This document shows, one piece after another, positions 1 to 9,363 of a stretch of DNA of 64,000 nucleotides. Made by a program: the position numbers and the translations under genes. Location of the stretch: contig NZ_JADHDX010000011.1 of the NCBI RefSeq assembly GCF_016820585.1, forward strand, positions 62,001-126,000, in the 5' to 3' direction. The notes under the pieces are model-generated. The model searched no databases. It saw nothing but the letters and a program-made list of their open reading frames with translations, and was not told where the DNA came from. Position 1 is the first letter of the stretch; each line of letters opens with the position of its first letter. The DNA is from Arthrobacter beigongshangensis (GTDB lineage Bacteria > Bacillota > Bacilli > Bacillales_A > Planococcaceae).

Positions 1-693
1 CCAGACGGTTGCGACGTGATTCTATGGGATGGAGGAAATAATGATTTCTCTTTCATCAAACCCGATTTAGCTGTTACTGTTTTGGATCCACATCGCCCAG
101 GTCATGAATTGAAGTACTATCCTGGTGAAGTGAGTTTACGAACAGCCGACGTTGCAATTATTAATAAAATTGATAGTGCAACAGCAGAGGCTATTCAAAT
201 CGTAGAAAATAATATTCAATTTGCTAGTCCTGCTAGTACAATTATTAAAGCGGAGTCAAAGATTACGGTAGATAATCCAGAAATTATTGTTGGTAAACGT
301 GTATTAGTCGTTGAAGATGGTCCAACGTTGACACACGGAGAGATGAAAATTGGCGCGGGTATAGTTGCCGCTGAACGTTTAGGCGCGAAGGAAATCATTG
401 ATGCACGTCCATTTGCAGTAGGTTCATTAATCGAAACGTTTAATAAATATCAACATATCCAAAATGTCCTTCCAGCGATGGGGTATGGCGAACAGCAATT
501 AAAAGATCTTGAAGAAACAATTAATAATGCTGACTGTGATGTAGTAATCATTGGAACACCAATGGATTTAACGCGTATTATCTCTATTAATAAACCTAGT
601 ACACGTGTACACTATGATTTAGATGAAGTAGGTAGCCCGAATTTAAGTGGAATTTTAAAAGTTTTTATTCAAGAATATAAACTTGTACAGTAA
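1..693 (+). CDS. Cyclic 2,3-diphosphoglycerate synthetase-like GTPase, C-terminal part
   Basis: The reading frame is open from base 1, so the N-terminus, including any P-loop, lies outside the window. The visible part starts with a DVILWDGGNND segment followed by LAVTVLDPHRPGHE, then AIINKID and VLVVEDGPTLTHGEM. These resemble the COG2403 family of predicted GTPases related to archaeal cyclic 2,3-diphosphoglycerate synthetase (family knowledge). INKID looks like a G4-type guanine-binding motif (NKxD). The true substrate in Firmicutes is not known to me. A strong terminator follows at once, so this is the last gene of its transcript. Confidence 0.75.
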   Translation, partial: PDGCDVILWDGGNNDFSFIKPDLAVTVLDPHRPGHELKYYPGEVSLRTADVAIINKIDSATAEAIQIVENNIQFASPASTIIKAESKITVDNPEIIVGKRVLVVEDGPTLTHGEMKIGAGIVAAERLGAKEIIDARPFAVGSLIETFNKYQHIQNVLPAMGYGEQQLKDLEETINNADCDVVIIGTPMDLTRIISINKPSTRVHYDLDEVGSPNLSGILKVFIQEYKLVQ

Positions 694-708
694 ATGTCTG
701 ATACGAAG

Positions 709-746
709 GCACAGCGATTCTCTAATGAATCGCTGTGCTTTTTTTA
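709..746 (+). terminator. Intrinsic terminator
   Basis: A 12-bp perfect stem (GCACAGCGATTC with GAATCGCTGTGC), a 6-nt loop and an eight-T run. It closes the GTPase-like gene. Confidence 0.93.
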
Positions 747-859
747 CTTATTAAGCACTTTGTAAGAGGTAACCTTTATAATGAAAAAAATGGTGATTTT
801 GCAATGACAAGAATGGAATGTCCTTCGTAATCGTAAAAGGTGTCCTTTTCTCTTGTCTA

Positions 860-887
860 TTGCATGTAATAATGGTCAGTTTATAAT
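860..887 (+). promoter_or_regulatory. Probable sigma-A promoter of the exopolysaccharide operon
   Basis: TTGCAT at 860-865 and TATAAT at 882-887 are separated by 16 bp and lie 40 bp upstream of the first start codon. No other promoter is evident before 7.5 kb, so this probably drives the four-gene operon. Confidence 0.65.
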
Positions 888-926
888 AGAAAGAAGAAAT
901 AATTTAAAGATTGGTGGAAAATCACT

Positions 927-1847
927 ATGAACGCGTTGGGAAGGCAGTCAGATAATTTATTAATGGGCCAAAATCAACTCAGTGAGACGCATATGAAGCA
1001 ATTTTTCAATGTATTAAAAGCAACAGTTGTGCGTTCCAGATCGACGATGACGGCAACTTTTTTATCTGTCCAAAATGTTGAAGGATTTAATAATGAGAAT
1101 ATGAAACAATTGGAAGATGAGATAAGCTTATTCCTGGCAACTAAAATTAGACAGACGGATTTACTATTCAAATTATCAAAGCCATTTGAGTGGTGTGTTC
1201 TGCTTTCTCAAAGTGGAGAAGAAGAAACAATTGCGTTTCTAGAACGATTGTTTTCAGATATAAAAAATCTGGAGGTCCCCTTATTGATTACATCCGATAA
1301 TGCTATGGTGGCAAGCGTAGCGGAAATCGGAAATGGCAACGTAGAGTATGAACAGCTGATGAAAGTTGGGAAATCTAGCCTTACCTATACTTTAAAGCGA
1401 GAGGCTTGGAATATTGAATATATAGATGACTTTAAGCAAAAAGATATAGAAACAGTAAAAGTAAGCATCTTGGAGGAAAATGAGATATTTTCTAACGTAC
1501 TAAAAGCTTCACTCCAAGAGCTAGCCATTGAGCATTTTAATTTAGAAATCAACGTATTTAAAGATGGCTATGAATTTCTTGAATCGAGCTTTTTTCACTC
1601 TGGACATACGCATATAGTAATCATGAATGATATTTTACCTAGAAAAAATGGCTTGGAAGTTTTACATGCATTACGTAAATTACCAAATAAAAAGAAGTTT
1701 ATTATCTTTATGATGACGAAAAGAAAATCTGAAGTGGATATGCTTTACGCATATGAAAAAGGGGTAGATGAATACTTAATTAAACCATTTAACTTACGAT
1801 TATTCGAAGCGCAAATAAAACGAACATTTGAAAGGCTATGGTCATAA
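927..1847 (+). CDS. Degenerate GGDEF-like / pseudo-receiver regulatory protein
   Basis: This 306-residue protein has two apparent domains. Residues about 25-150 align by eye with a GGDEF fold, but the signature loop reads LSKPFEW instead of GGDEF, so cyclase activity is unlikely. Residues about 178-305 form a receiver domain: acidic pair E183/E184, switch Thr264 and Lys286 (LIKPF) are present. The phosphoacceptor position (VIMNDILP) holds Asn234 where Asp is normal. It is first in an operon with a HEAT protein, a cellulose-synthase-like glycosyltransferase and a glycosidase-like protein. By analogy with B. subtilis YdaK, a degenerate GGDEF protein of an exopolysaccharide operon, it may sense c-di-GMP or act as a scaffold. 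That role is inference. Confidence 0.72.
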   Translation: MNALGRQSDNLLMGQNQLSETHMKQFFNVLKATVVRSRSTMTATFLSVQNVEGFNNENMKQLEDEISLFLATKIRQTDLLFKLSKPFEWCVLLSQSGEEETIAFLERLFSDIKNLEVPLLITSDNAMVASVAEIGNGNVEYEQLMKVGKSSLTYTLKREAWNIEYIDDFKQKDIETVKVSILEENEIFSNVLKASLQELAIEHFNLEINVFKDGYEFLESSFFHSGHTHIVIMNDILPRKNGLEVLHALRKLPNKKKFIIFMMTKRKSEVDMLYAYEKGVDEYLIKPFNLRLFEAQIKRTFERLWS

Positions 1848-2887
1848 TGGGGCTAATAATAAAATTATTACTTCTACTGATTATCGTGCTAGTTTTTATA
1901 TTAATCTTCTTTACTTGTTATTTGATTTTTGAACGTACAAGAGAGGTTTCAGGGGTACGAAAAAAGGAAGTGTACATTCGTGAAAAGCAGATGCTTTGGT
2001 ATCGCTATTTTAGGGATGCGGAAAAATTTCATGCATCACTAATTCCAACGAATAAATTTGAAATTCAAGCAGTTGAAGAACTATTCTTATCCTATTTAAA
2101 TAATTTGTTTACCCCTGCTATCCTAAAGAAAATCGAGCTATTTTCAAATCAATACTTAAAGCAGCATTTTTCAGGACTTTTAAGAAGCAGAAAATGGAGT
2201 GAACGTATTAATGCAATGGAGCGAATTATTGATTTTCGTATGGATAGTCTTCTAGAAGTTTGTGAGAAAATGGACGAGAAAAAATTATCCCATGAAGAAT
2301 ATTTTCAACTGCTAAAAATATATGCAGTATTCAAGGAAGAGCAATTTGTGAATAAGTTGTTAAATTTACCGGTGCTATTTTCTGAGTATGAATATAAGAA
2401 ACTATTAATTAGTGTGGATGAAGATATTTTGAATGATTTAATGAATCGAATGGAAGAATTATCGGATACTTGCCAATATGTTATTATCGATATTTTAGGC
2501 ATAAAAAGAAATATGGATAATCTATCCTTTTTGGAGTCCCGATTGGGGCATAGCAATGATGAAATTCGGATTCGATCATTGAAGGCGATTTATGAACTAG
2601 GGGTCATAATTGAACCGGAAAAGTATGTCCATTTTAACGTTTCTCCTATTTGGGAGGAGCGCTTAATGCATGCGAGGTTATTGGGGAATTTACCAATCTC
2701 CTATTCCTTACCTTATTTAGAAGCGCTACTGAAGGATGATTCTTGGTGGGTACGATCTCAGGCAGCAAAAACAATTGGTAAGGACAAGCAAGGTGCAGAA
2801 ATTTTGCAAAGTTTTATTGAAACAGCCAGTGATCAGTTTGCAATTGATATGGCAAATGAAGTTTTGTGGGAAGGCGGTAGCAAATGA
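1847..2887 (+). CDS. Membrane-anchored HEAT-repeat protein
   Basis: I chose ATG 1847, which overlaps the upstream stop (TAATG), because GAAAGG at 1830-1835 is 11 nt away. The in-frame ATG at 1838 is only 2 nt from it. The 346-residue product starts with one hydrophobic segment (about residues 3-25). It ends with alpha-helical repeats of HEAT type, for example RIRSLKAIYELG and WVRSQAAKTIG. HEAT repeats bind proteins, so this is probably a scaffold of the membrane polysaccharide synthase encoded next door (inference). It overlaps the glycosyltransferase gene by 4 nt (ATGA), so translation is likely coupled. Confidence 0.75.
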   Translation: MGLIIKLLLLLIIVLVFILIFFTCYLIFERTREVSGVRKKEVYIREKQMLWYRYFRDAEKFHASLIPTNKFEIQAVEELFLSYLNNLFTPAILKKIELFSNQYLKQHFSGLLRSRKWSERINAMERIIDFRMDSLLEVCEKMDEKKLSHEEYFQLLKIYAVFKEEQFVNKLLNLPVLFSEYEYKKLLISVDEDILNDLMNRMEELSDTCQYVIIDILGIKRNMDNLSFLESRLGHSNDEIRIRSLKAIYELGVIIEPEKYVHFNVSPIWEERLMHARLLGNLPISYSLPYLEALLKDDSWWVRSQAAKTIGKDKQGAEILQSFIETASDQFAIDMANEVLWEGGSK

Positions 2888-4305
2888 CCTGGTCATTTAT
2901 TTTTAATATACTGATGCAGTTTTTTGGTGGCATGATCATTGTGTATATGGTCGTTGCAATTCTTGTCTATGCAATCATGCTATTTTTTGCTTTTACTCAA
3001 TTGAGAAAACAATACAAGTTGAATAAAGAAGATATTGAAGAAGATTATATTGATGCTATCTATTCGAAACCTGTTTCGATTATCGTGCCGGCTTATAATG
3101 AAGAACTGGGTATTGTGAACAATATTCACTCGTTGCTTAGCTTGCGTTATCCAGAAACTGAAATACTCGTAGTGAATGATGGCTCTACAGATGGTACACA
3201 ACAGGCTGTCATTAGCCATTTTCAAATGAAGCCTATTCAAAAAATAGTGCGTGAGCAAATAGCAACCAAGGCTGTCCTGAGTATTTATCAGTCTGAAATT
3301 CATCCGAATTTAATCCTAGTAGAAAAAGAAAATGGTGGGAAGGCAGATGCATTAAATACCGGTATTAACATTTCTAAATACCCATATTTTTGTTCAATTG
3401 ACGGGGATTCGATTTTAGAAGAAAAGTCACTTCTTCGAGTAATGAAACCAATTATTTTATCAAATGAAGATGTGATTGCCTCCGGAGGAAATATTCGAAT
3501 TGCGAACGGACATGATGTTCAGTTAGGGTCGGTATTTAAGACGGATTTATCGCCGAACTTTTTAGTTGTCATGCAAGTTGTAGAATATTTACGAGCTTTT
3601 CTAATGGGGAGAATCGCTTTAAGTAAATTCAATTTAGTCCTTATTATTTCCGGTGCATTTAGTGTGTTTTCGAAGAACTGGGTTATTGAAGTCGGGGGAT
3701 ATTCGACACATACAATTGGTGAGGATATGGAGTTAGTTGTCAAACTGCATCGAATGCTGAAAGAGAAAAATCTGAAAAAAAGAATAGAATTTGTTTCTGA
3801 TCCTGTATGTTGGACAGAGGCTCCCCAAAGTTTATCGGTTTTACGAAACCAGAGAAGAAGATGGCATCAGGGGTTAATAGAAAGTCTATGGAAGCATAAA
3901 AAAATAACATTTAATCCACGGTATGGCGGAATTGGTGTGGTATCTTTTCCATACTTTTGGTTGATTGAATGTCTAGGACCTCTTATTGAATTAGGTGGGT
4001 ATGTATATATTATCTTCTCGTTTTTCTTAGGACAAATCTATTATGAAATGGCAATATTATTATTATTACTTTTTATTTTATATGGTGCAGTATTTTCGGT
4101 CGCATCTATATTACTAGAGGCATGGAGTATGAAGACATACCCTAAAAGTAAAGATCTCTTTCGCTTGTTGATATTATCCTTGTCAGAAGTGTTTTGGTAT
4201 AAACCTTTAACATTAATTTGGAGAACCGAAGGATTTGTAAGGTTTTTATTGGGAAGACAAGAATGGGGTCAAATGAATCGACAGGGACTTTCTAAGAAAG
4301 GATAA
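2884..4305 (+). CDS. Processive family 2 glycosyltransferase (BcsA/PgaC-like)
   Basis: 473 residues. After an N-terminal membrane segment the GT-A catalytic domain shows SIIVPAYNEE, VVNDGSTDGT, a DxD-type SIDGDS motif, GEDMEL carrying the catalytic-base region, and the processive signature QRRRW. Three or four membrane helices follow. These are hallmarks of cellulose, poly-GlcNAc or hyaluronan synthases, which polymerise and export a beta-linked chain. No PilZ domain is present, so any c-di-GMP control would have to come from a partner such as the degenerate GGDEF protein. The polymer made cannot be told from sequence. Confidence 0.9.
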   Translation: MTWSFIFNILMQFFGGMIIVYMVVAILVYAIMLFFAFTQLRKQYKLNKEDIEEDYIDAIYSKPVSIIVPAYNEELGIVNNIHSLLSLRYPETEILVVNDGSTDGTQQAVISHFQMKPIQKIVREQIATKAVLSIYQSEIHPNLILVEKENGGKADALNTGINISKYPYFCSIDGDSILEEKSLLRVMKPIILSNEDVIASGGNIRIANGHDVQLGSVFKTDLSPNFLVVMQVVEYLRAFLMGRIALSKFNLVLIISGAFSVFSKNWVIEVGGYSTHTIGEDMELVVKLHRMLKEKNLKKRIEFVSDPVCWTEAPQSLSVLRNQRRRWHQGLIESLWKHKKITFNPRYGGIGVVSFPYFWLIECLGPLIELGGYVYIIFSFFLGQIYYEMAILLLLLFILYGAVFSVASILLEAWSMKTYPKSKDLFRLLILSLSEVFWYKPLTLIWRTEGFVRFLLGRQEWGQMNRQGLSKKG

Positions 4306-4310
4306 GTGGA

Positions 4311-7300
4311 ATGAAACGGTTTTATTTGATTTTCATATGTATCTGTTCTGTTATTGCCCTCCCCATTATTTTATGGTTTTTAGAACCTGAAAAAAGGTTG
4401 AATATAGCAATTATCGATAAAACAGTTCCGAATGACACGTATCGGGAGCATTTGGGCATTACATGGGTTTTAAACAATTTGAAGTATGTGAATAGTAAGG
4501 ATGAGGAATACGATAGCTCTACAGATTATTTTGGATTTGTGCCAGATGAAAAAAAAGAAAGCTATGAAATCAAACATCTCCCGACAAATTATTCCGATTT
4601 TGATGTAATTTATTTGGCAGATACGTATGGGGTCTACAATGAGGACTTACCATGGATTAAAAAAGACAGAGAAGGATCACGGTCTAGTAAAATTTATGGA
4701 GGTCTTGAAGAAGCAGAGTGGAGTGCGATTATTGATAGATTGAACGAGGAAAAAAAGAGTTTATTAGTTGCTGAATATAATACATTTGCTTCTCCGACAA
4801 ATCAAGGGGTACGAGAAGGTGTTTCGGACTATTTAGGGCTTGAGTGGTCAGGTTGGGTAGGCCGCTATTTTGATGAATTAGATCCAGACAAAAATAGTGA
4901 AATTCCACAATGGATTTTGGATGAATTTCAAGATACTTGGAAATATAGCGGAGTAGGATTTGTCTTGGTAAATGATGATACTTCTGAAGTGATCGTTTTG
5001 GAGAAAAAGAAACATTTTAAGGACGAAGGCATACATATTGCATTTACAGAAGAAGGAGAAAAGAAATTTGGTCTTACAAAGAGTCCAGATTACCAATATT
5101 GGTTTGATATTGTCACACCTGAAAACGATACAAAAGTACTCGCAAACTATAAATGGGATCTTACTGAACATGGCATTCATTTGCTGAATGAGAATGAAGT
5201 ACCTATCCAATTTGCTGCCGTTTTAGAAAATGAACATCGTACCTCTCCGAGTTATTACTTTGCAGGGGATTTTAATGACATCGCAAAGGTGCCAACATTT
5301 TATCAATTAAAAGGACTACAGCATTTGTATAAAATCGGTCAAACATTTTCGGAAGATACTTTTTATTGGTCGGTATATGTTCCAATGATGAAAAAAATCC
5401 TAGAGGACTTCACCAACAATGAGGATGTAGCTACCTCTTTCGAGAAAACAAATGAACTACATTATAATGCTAGAGTACAAAATGATTCTTTTGAGATTTT
5501 AAAGGATGACGAGTGGACCCCAATGACGATAAAGGGCGTCAATATAGGTATGGCAAAACCTGGAGTATTTCCCGGGGAGGCCGGGATTACAGAGGATGAA
5601 TATTACCGATGGCTTGAACAAATTGGGGAAATGAATGCAAATGCTATTCGAGTCTACACACTTCATCCACCCGGGTTTTATAACGCATTAAAACGATATA
5701 ACGAAAAACATGATGAAAAAATATATGTTTTTCATGGCGTTTGGATAAATGAAGAAAAGCTAGCGGAATCATTAGATGCTTTTGAGGAAGGCAATTTACA
5801 AGACTTCCAAGATGAAATCAAAACATTGATCGATGTCATTCACGGGAATAAAATTGTAGAAGCTGAGGCAGGGCATGCATCTGGTGTTTATCGTGCAGAT
5901 ATATCCGAGTATGTAATAGGGTGGATTCTTGGAATTGAGTGGTATCCACAAATGGTGTTAAATACGAATGAAACCTATCGAACGATTGGAGAATATGAAG
6001 GCGAATATTTCGAAACAAAAGGAGCAACAGCCTTTGAATACTGGCTTGCCGAACAAATGGATCTTACAGTAAAGTACGAAAAAGACAATTATAACTGGAT
6101 TAGACCTATGAGTTTTACAAATTGGATTACGACAGATATTTTAGAACATCCGGCCGAGCCATCAGAAGATGAAGACTTAGTAGGGGTTGACCCGAATGTG
6201 ATCTATGCAAAAGAAGAAATGGACTTAACCAATCAATTTGCATCTTACCATGTGTATCCCTACTATCCGGATTTCTTGAACTTTGAAGAGTCATACCAAA
6301 CCTATGTAGATCATAGAGGCGAATTTAATAGCTATGCGGCCTATTTAAATGAATTGCATGAAGCGCACCGGCTTCCAGTTTTAATAGCGGAATTTGGAGT
6401 TCCTGCATCCCGAGGATTGACGCATGAGAATCCCTTTGGTTGGAATCAAGGATTTCACTCCGAAACAGAGCAAGGTGAAATTATTACCCGCTTATTTGAA
6501 GATATCATGGCTGAAAAATTACTTGGGGGACTTGTGTTTACATGGCAAGATGAATGGTTCAAACGGACATGGAACACGGTAGATTACGATAATCCAGATA
6601 GGCGCCCTTTTTGGTCAAATGCACAAACGAATGAGCAACAGTTTGGTTTATTAAGTTTTGATCGACTGAAAATAAATGTCGATGGAAATAAGGAAGACTG
6701 GGAAACAGATGCCCTTTATGATAAAAAAGAGGGGGATTTGCATTCATTATATGTAGATCATGATGAGAGATACTTGTATATAAGGCTCGATCATGACGTT
6801 GCTAGTAAGGGCTATCCGATATTTCTATTAGATATTGTTCCGAACCAAGGAAACAAAATGATAAATGGCACAACGGATATTAGCTTTACTAACGGGATGG
6901 AATTTATCATTAGTCTAAAGAACAATGAATCCAGCTTATTTGTGGATCGTTACTATGATTTTTTCACAAACCAATATGGGCATACACTAGATTTACTTAA
7001 ACCGAAACCGAGTGTTCCCACCATTAATAGTGGAGAATTTACAATTGAACAGTATGCTTTAAATAAAGAGCTCTATTTACCGCAGCAAAATATAACATTA
7101 CCTTTTAGTTCATATGACACGGGTAAGCTGATAGAAGGGAATAGCAATCCGCTATCTGAGGATTATAATTCTTTAGCGGATTATTATATGAACGAGGATG
7201 GAATGATTGAGCTAAGAATTCCATGGCTGTTAATTCACGCAAAGGACCCAAGTCAAAAAGAATTTATGGGAGATTTATATGCAGATGGTACAGAAGCAAG

Positions 7301-7499
7301 TACTTTCGTTGAGGAAATTAAGATTGGTGCATTATATTTTAATGAACAAGATGAACTAACGGATTCTGTCCCGGCAATAGAGAGCGATGTGTTAAATGAT
7401 TTGAAGGGGTATACTTGGGAAAACTGGGATTTACCAAAATCTGAAGAGCGTTTAAAACAGTCTTATTATATGCTTCAAAAGTTATTTTTAAATTATTGA
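4311..7499 (+). CDS. Large membrane-anchored glycoside-hydrolase-like protein
   Basis: 1062 residues with an N-terminal signal anchor (about 4-22). Around residues 405-760 there is a TIM-barrel-like region: IKGVNIGMAKPG, then NANAIRVYTLHPPGFY, WILGIEW (position of the usual acid/base Glu) and VLIAEFGVP (position of the usual nucleophile Glu). This resembles clan GH-A hydrolases, although overall similarity is low. From about residue 785 a VDGNKEDWE...LYIRLDHD stretch resembles a CBM9-like beta-sandwich. As last gene of the synthase operon it probably trims or modifies the exported polysaccharide outside the membrane. The enzymatic assignment is inference from motifs. Confidence 0.65.
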   Translation: MKRFYLIFICICSVIALPIILWFLEPEKRLNIAIIDKTVPNDTYREHLGITWVLNNLKYVNSKDEEYDSSTDYFGFVPDEKKESYEIKHLPTNYSDFDVIYLADTYGVYNEDLPWIKKDREGSRSSKIYGGLEEAEWSAIIDRLNEEKKSLLVAEYNTFASPTNQGVREGVSDYLGLEWSGWVGRYFDELDPDKNSEIPQWILDEFQDTWKYSGVGFVLVNDDTSEVIVLEKKKHFKDEGIHIAFTEEGEKKFGLTKSPDYQYWFDIVTPENDTKVLANYKWDLTEHGIHLLNENEVPIQFAAVLENEHRTSPSYYFAGDFNDIAKVPTFYQLKGLQHLYKIGQTFSEDTFYWSVYVPMMKKILEDFTNNEDVATSFEKTNELHYNARVQNDSFEILKDDEWTPMTIKGVNIGMAKPGVFPGEAGITEDEYYRWLEQIGEMNANAIRVYTLHPPGFYNALKRYNEKHDEKIYVFHGVWINEEKLAESLDAFEEGNLQDFQDEIKTLIDVIHGNKIVEAEAGHASGVYRADISEYVIGWILGIEWYPQMVLNTNETYRTIGEYEGEYFETKGATAFEYWLAEQMDLTVKYEKDNYNWIRPMSFTNWITTDILEHPAEPSEDEDLVGVDPNVIYAKEEMDLTNQFASYHVYPYYPDFLNFEESYQTYVDHRGEFNSYAAYLNELHEAHRLPVLIAEFGVPASRGLTHENPFGWNQGFHSETEQGEIITRLFEDIMAEKLLGGLVFTWQDEWFKRTWNTVDYDNPDRRPFWSNAQTNEQQFGLLSFDRLKINVDGNKEDWETDALYDKKEGDLHSLYVDHDERYLYIRLDHDVASKGYPIFLLDIVPNQGNKMINGTTDISFTNGMEFIISLKNNESSLFVDRYYDFFTNQYGHTLDLLKPKPSVPTINSGEFTIEQYALNKELYLPQQNITLPFSSYDTGKLIEGNSNPLSEDYNSLADYYMNEDGMIELRIPWLLIHAKDPSQKEFMGDLYADGTEASTFVEEIKIGALYFNEQDELTDSVPAIESDVLNDLKGYTWENWDLPKSEERLKQSYYMLQKLFLNY

Positions 7500-7540
7500 T
7501 AGAATCGATCTTAGGAGAAGTTTTGTGTATTCTTGAAGGA

Positions 7541-7581
7541 ACTAGAACGGGGTGTCTGTCGCTCCGTTCTAGTTGTTTTTT
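7541..7581 (+). terminator. Intrinsic terminator of the exopolysaccharide operon
   Basis: ACTAGAACGG pairs with CCGTTCTAGT across a 13-nt loop and is followed by TGTTTTTTT. Confidence 0.9.
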
Positions 7582-7783
7582 TATGCGATGATGTGAAGGG
7601 TGCACTGCATACCTCACGAATTAAACATCTAACTTGAGCATAAGATAATCAGAAGTAAGAAGATAGAATGAAAAAATATAAAAAGGGTATTCTTTAGTTT
7701 GGATTTATGTTATTCTATTAATACGTTAACACGCTAAAGTATTCAAAAGAAGCATTGATCATTGAAAGGGGATTTTTACAGTT

Positions 7784-8569
7784 ATGAAACGTTCAGCATT
7801 TATTTTTCTAATTATGACGGCAATTTTTACACTCTTAGTGGGCTGTGGTTCATCAGAAGGACAAACTGATAGCAAATCAACTAGCGAAGTAATCATTGGG
7901 ATAGATGATAAATTTGCACCGATGGGATTCCGTGATGACAATAATGAAATCGTTGGTTTTGACATCGATTATGCCAAAGCTGCTGCTGAAAAAATGGGTA
8001 TGACACCTAAGTTTCAACCCATCGATTGGAAAACAAAAGAAACAGAACTAAGTAGTGGACGGATTGATCTCATTTGGAACGGGTATACAATTACGGATGA
8101 GCGGAAAGAGAAGGTTTTATTTACAAAGCCTTATTTACGAAATGCACAGGTCGTTGCTACGTTAGCTGATTCAGAAATTGCTAAACTCGATGATTTGGAC
8201 GGAAAAGTTGTAGGGCTTCAAGCGTTATCTTCTGCAGCTGACGCTCTAGGTGCAAATCCAATCGAATCGAAAATTAAAACAGTTACGGAATTTGCCGACA
8301 ATGTTCTTGCGTTAGTTGACTTGAAAACAGGACGTTTGGATGCAGTCGTCATTGACGAAGTTGTTATTGATTATTATATGTCCCAAGAAGAGGGCACATT
8401 TAAAGTGCTTGATGAATCACTTGCACCTGAAGAGTACGGAATCGGTGTGAAAAAAGGTAACGAGGAACTGCTTGAGAAGCTTCAGGCAGCACTTGACGAA
8501 TTGAACGAAGATGGTACAGCTGCTGAAATCTCAGAAAAATGGTTTGGTGAAAATAAAGTTTTAAAGTAA
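7784..8569 (+). CDS. Amino-acid ABC transporter substrate-binding lipoprotein
   Basis: 261 residues with a lipoprotein signal ending in the lipobox LVGCGSS. The mature part is a family 3 solute-binding protein: IIGIDDKFAPMGF, then NNEIVGFDIDYAKAAAEKMG and GRIDLIWNGYTITDERKEKVLFTKPY, typical of polar amino-acid binders such as those for glutamine, histidine or cystine. The permease and ATPase of the same importer follow, but an intrinsic terminator lies in the gap. That would give more binding protein than membrane parts, a common arrangement. The exact amino acid is not predictable. Confidence 0.9.
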   Translation: MKRSAFIFLIMTAIFTLLVGCGSSEGQTDSKSTSEVIIGIDDKFAPMGFRDDNNEIVGFDIDYAKAAAEKMGMTPKFQPIDWKTKETELSSGRIDLIWNGYTITDERKEKVLFTKPYLRNAQVVATLADSEIAKLDDLDGKVVGLQALSSAADALGANPIESKIKTVTEFADNVLALVDLKTGRLDAVVIDEVVIDYYMSQEEGTFKVLDESLAPEEYGIGVKKGNEELLEKLQAALDELNEDGTAAEISEKWFGENKVLK

Positions 8570-8641
8570 AATGACCAAATCAACTACGCCTTGGCGTTAT
8601 AGAGGTGGGAGTCTTCAACGGAATGAAGATAAATATGTGAC

Positions 8642-8677
8642 AAACAGGATTTCCTTGTGAAACCCTGTTTTGTTTTT
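8642..8677 (+). terminator. Partial (attenuating) terminator inside the ABC transporter operon
   Basis: AAACAGG and CCTGTTT pair, with an inner TTTC/GAAA stem and a following TGTTTTT run. It sits between the binding-protein gene and the permease, whose SD (GGAGGAG) comes right after. It probably reduces rather than abolishes downstream transcription. Confidence 0.7.
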
Positions 8678-8691
8678 GGAGGAGACCTTTC

Positions 8692-9351
8692 ATGTCTTTA
8701 GATTATTTGATTTCTATACTTAAACCGATGCTGGAAGGGGCACAAGTAACAGTCCTCCTGTTTTTGATTGCTATTGCGGTGTCAATTCCGCTTGGTTTCA
8801 TCTTGACGCTTGCGGTTAGAAGCAACATTAAACCACTGGCTTGGTTTGCCAATGGTTATATTTATTTAATGCGTGGCACGCCCCTGTTACTGCAATTATT
8901 ATTTTTTGTATTTGGCTTGCCCTTACTTCCCATTGTCGGGGAGTACTTGGTGTTTGATCGATTCGCAGCTGCTTGTTTAGGATTTATATTAAATTATGCC
9001 GCCTATTTCGCAGAAATCTTCCGTGGAGGATTACTTGCAGTTGATAAAGGCCAGTATGAGGCTTCACAGGTGCTCGGTTTGAATAAATGGCAAACAACGA
9101 CAAGGGTTATTTTGCCTCAAATGTTCCGTGTTGCCCTTCCAGCAGTTGCGAACGAATCAGTGACATTGGTGAAGGACACGGCGCTGCTTTATGCTGTTGC
9201 AGTACCGGAACTGTTGCACTTCGCTCAGACTGCTGTAAATCGTGATTTTACAATCATACCTTTCTTTTTCGCAGGTATCATTTATCTCATTATAACGCTC
9301 GTCTTGACCCTGTTCTTTAAATGGCTCGAACGGCGATTCAAATATGACTAA
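8692..9351 (+). CDS. Amino-acid ABC transporter permease (HisM/GlnP family)
   Basis: 219 residues with about five membrane helices. The EAA loop that contacts the ATPase reads GGLLAVDKGQYEASQVLGL. MRGTPLLLQL near residue 62 is the classic motif of polar amino-acid permeases. A single permease gene implies a homodimer. A strong SD precedes the ATG, and the ATPase gene follows after a few bases. Confidence 0.93.
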   Translation: MSLDYLISILKPMLEGAQVTVLLFLIAIAVSIPLGFILTLAVRSNIKPLAWFANGYIYLMRGTPLLLQLLFFVFGLPLLPIVGEYLVFDRFAAACLGFILNYAAYFAEIFRGGLLAVDKGQYEASQVLGLNKWQTTTRVILPQMFRVALPAVANESVTLVKDTALLYAVAVPELLHFAQTAVNRDFTIIPFFFAGIIYLIITLVLTLFFKWLERRFKYD

Positions 9352-9363
9352 GGAGCGATGAAT

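Noticed and set aside
2305..2556. 83-codon minus-strand frame in the HEAT gene
   Set aside because: Antisense to a well-supported gene, with no SD or independent signals.
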